Source of the DNA: Strigamia acuminata
Taxonomy: Eukaryota; Arthropoda; Chilopoda; Geophilomorpha; Linotaeniidae
NCBI GenBank assembly: GCA_949358305.1
Contig: OX442322.1
Location: 7,626,001 to 7,690,000, forward strand
Direction of reading: 5' to 3'
DNA: 64,000 nt
Shown here: one piece after another, positions 63,101 to 64,000 of the stretch
Position numbering within the stretch: the stretch's first letter is position 1
Layout of the letters: every line of letters begins with the position of its first letter
Notes under the pieces: model-generated
What the model was told of the DNA's origin: nothing
What the model saw: the letters and a program-made list of their open reading frames with translations, nothing else
The model's database searches: none
Position numbers and translations under genes: made by a program

Positions 63101-63966
63101 CAAAAAGAGGACGGGGACGTCGACGGAAAAACCCCATTGCAAAGGGGCCGACTCAGGCGGGACCCTTGCCGGGAGCACAGCCTGCTCTGCCAAAGTCGGA
63201 CGAAGAATCTGTGGCGGTGTCTTTGCCTAAAGAAGACGTTCCTGTAAAAAGGAAAAGAGGTCGTCCGCGGAAGACTCCGGCCAGCGGGGACATGACGCAG
63301 CCTAAATCTTTACCCATAACGCGTCCTATTCCACCAACTTCGGAAGAAGAGTCAGGTGCAGTTTCTTTGCCAATTGACGTTCCTGAGAAGAGAAAACGGG
63401 GGCGACCCAAAAAGGTTGTGGAGAAGCGACCGGTCGGAAGACCGAAGAAGAAAACTCCCATCATCCTCGATCGCTCTACGGGCTCGGAAGCCAGCGAAAT
63501 GTCGTTGGACAGTGAGGAGCTGCCGGGAGACACGGACTCTGAGGAGTTTCAAATCCCTGTGATTCCACGGGACTTGTCACCAAGGACGCAACCACGGCGA
63601 GATTTGGCCTCACCAACACCCTCTATCGATGCGGAGTTGCTTGACCACTCTGAGCACTCGTCTGATGAGAGTATCTACTCCCTTCCGGCGGATCATCCGA
63701 CAATTGAGATTCTCCCAACACAGAAAACCGTTAAAGAAGCCCAACTAGCCGATGAATGGTCTAAGGGACTTATATTATATCTCAATTCAGGGTCTCTGCC
63801 GCCAGGTGAGATGGAAGCTGCAGAACTTAAGAGACGAGCAGTGGACATGGCGTTACACCGTGGTCTGCTCTGCAAGTTTACCTCCCTCAATCCCTTCGTT
63901 ACAAGTATTTTCATTGCTTACATTTCCCACCAACCTCTGGCCATCTCGGGATCGAGAAAACACTAA
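60184..63966 (+). CDS. pol: TE3 pol with AT-hook linker, second copy
   Basis: The 1,260 residues are identical to the product of 13696-17478, including the four AT-hooks and the frame break before integrase (about 63876). The integrase frame is open to the window end. Confidence 0.88.
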   Translation: MLEALDSTSGWMVPPALQKTSTTALAASKPKMTNFIMLSPPEFLASKEPKLIIGLKDRCRRDAAFVKIAWINIEFIAMMDSGAQTCIMTMALYEKLAKEIGIEMVKLDETIRTADNHITKVVGCAQLAVRAPTAVVCFTCLIIEEGSQELLLGLDFCKAVGLCTDHANEYWFLLGDGTRHPFLTEEQARASDPVILFPLTKEQPSLPEGIAVKGPPLYNLPALRNPPVPKPEETAVPVKLVGQKERELTPEIPAKKEEAEEKPVVITKPPISEANCVLLSKRDFEVELFEPPHEDNPCIVKVVVARRGQDAQRWTFIWSPKRREKTARRNIVRVTRKPGKKAMCLSQVRRAIKLRKARIKAVAKRTLVETADSPSGERNVVDNVEPPSACQKAEGAPRQHDVNFVQYIPNRDPTNLAWVYDQLCNQLEPKRINHVMDALKPVAHIFREELGLCNNTQFEVNLKPDFRPIHVPVRPVNPAKREIIDAYIDQKLAQGVIKRSKSDCAVAPVVVPKKDGRWRCAMDFRPINSQTLPDVYPLPDIDNIFAYLGGAKWFSIIDGREAFHQIGVRPGDERYLAFITHRGLFEYTRMPFGPINGPATLQRAMNLTLAEHLYKFVFVYIDDIIVFSKTFEEHVMHLQKVLTLLDQAGFTMNAGKTELCKTSLEVLGHIVEEGLIRPNPKKTDAISKYPAPTNLKELQRFKGMIGYYSSFFPGYSKTCEVFRVLMRKNAPWNWTAAHQAAFEYLKNQVALSTLHRNFPDWSKPYILQTDASYSGLGAALMQINNNGVRVPIAFASRALNSAEKNYTATEIECLAAVWAVKRFRAYLELMDFYLESDHKSLTWLWAQREPKGRLARWILSLSEYRFTFLHCSGTKNRVADALSRAPVDPPIELDDEDCPALDDTYYCAYFDDFNDWPVLKMEELDELTHWKSSNCKIVRAVTMRKQKRAFLARLNALSATTVDVCPVEDKPPPKRGRGRRRKNPIAKGPTQAGPLPGAQPALPKSDEESVAVSLPKEDVPVKRKRGRPRKTPASGDMTQPKSLPITRPIPPTSEEESGAVSLPIDVPEKRKRGRPKKVVEKRPVGRPKKKTPIILDRSTGSEASEMSLDSEELPGDTDSEEFQIPVIPRDLSPRTQPRRDLASPTPSIDAELLDHSEHSSDESIYSLPADHPTIEILPTQKTVKEAQLADEWSKGLILYLNSGSLPPGEMEAAELKRRAVDMALHRGLLCKFTSLNPFVTSIFIAYISHQPLAISGSRKH

Positions 63967-64000
63967 TGCGTCTAAAAACACGTGTGTTTTGGCCGGGGAT

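Larger units (their letters stand above)
46489..64000. repeat. Right copy of the 17.5-kb perfect direct repeat
   Basis: Same content as 1-17512, in the same orientation and without visible differences. It is cut by the window end. Confidence 0.95.
56591..64000 (+). mobile_element. TE3, second copy, cut by window end
   Basis: Equals 10103-17512. It contains the 5' LTR, primer site (57893-57910), gag and pol, and the first bases of the integrase-only frame. The third ORF would lie outside the window. Confidence 0.9.

Overview
The window is almost entirely repetitive eukaryotic DNA. It holds retrotransposons (three Ty3/gypsy-type families, one Ty1/copia element, one LINE), satellite and minisatellite arrays, and one fragment of a host-type gene, a FEM1-like ankyrin-repeat gene. 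There are no tRNA or rRNA genes, no operons and no prokaryotic signals. The FEM1 fragment, the Mag-like gypsy lineage, the LINE and the AT-rich spacers point to an invertebrate animal, probably an arthropod. The sequence alone does not fix the taxon.

Large-scale layout. Bases 1-17512 recur, apparently without change, at 46489-64000 (offset 46,488). The window is therefore one 46.5-kb unit followed by the start of a second copy: either a very recent tandem duplication or an assembly loop. Left to right: (1) TE1, a Ty3/gypsy element, complete only at 43203-53555 and cut by the window edge at 1-7067. A second gypsy element, TE2 (1229-6082), sits inside it with a 5-bp target duplication. (2) A dispersed repeat related to satellite S2 (7068-7790), AT-rich spacer and a short ATT tract. 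(3) A 5'-truncated, frame-broken LINE (8007-10102). (4) TE3 (10103-23729), a very large (13.6 kb) Ty3/gypsy-like element with 1.3-kb LTRs, gag, PR-RT-RNase H-(AT-hook linker)-integrase, and an unfamiliar third ORF with DnaJ-like cysteine motifs. (5) About 2.97 kb of perfect (ATT)n, which cuts into (6) the FEM1-like ORF on the minus strand (26699-27700). (7) A mosaic of S2 repeats, a 14-bp minisatellite and then a 187-bp satellite S1 (29588-33221 and 40083-42343), split by (8) a complete, intact Ty1/copia element on the minus strand (33222-40082) with a 5-bp target duplication. (9) An inverted 14-bp minisatellite, then the full TE1 and the second copy of the large repeat.

How the parts relate. 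LTR pairs differ by eye at about 5/470 (TE1), 1/195 (TE2), 4/1300 (TE3) and 2/471 (copia), so all insertions are young and TE2 is younger than its host TE1. TE1 has no gag. TE2 has lost RNase H and the front of the integrase zinc finger. TE3 has a frame break before integrase and a stop in ORF3. Only the copia element looks coding-competent throughout.

The strongest candidate for something undescribed is TE3. It combines four AT-hook motifs between RNase H and integrase, a non-envelope ORF3 with CxxCxGxG-type cysteine motifs, and a striking excess of the palindrome ACGCGT (36 sites in 13.6 kb, against 3 in the rest of the window outside TE3 copies). Its 3' LTR directly abuts the giant ATT tract.
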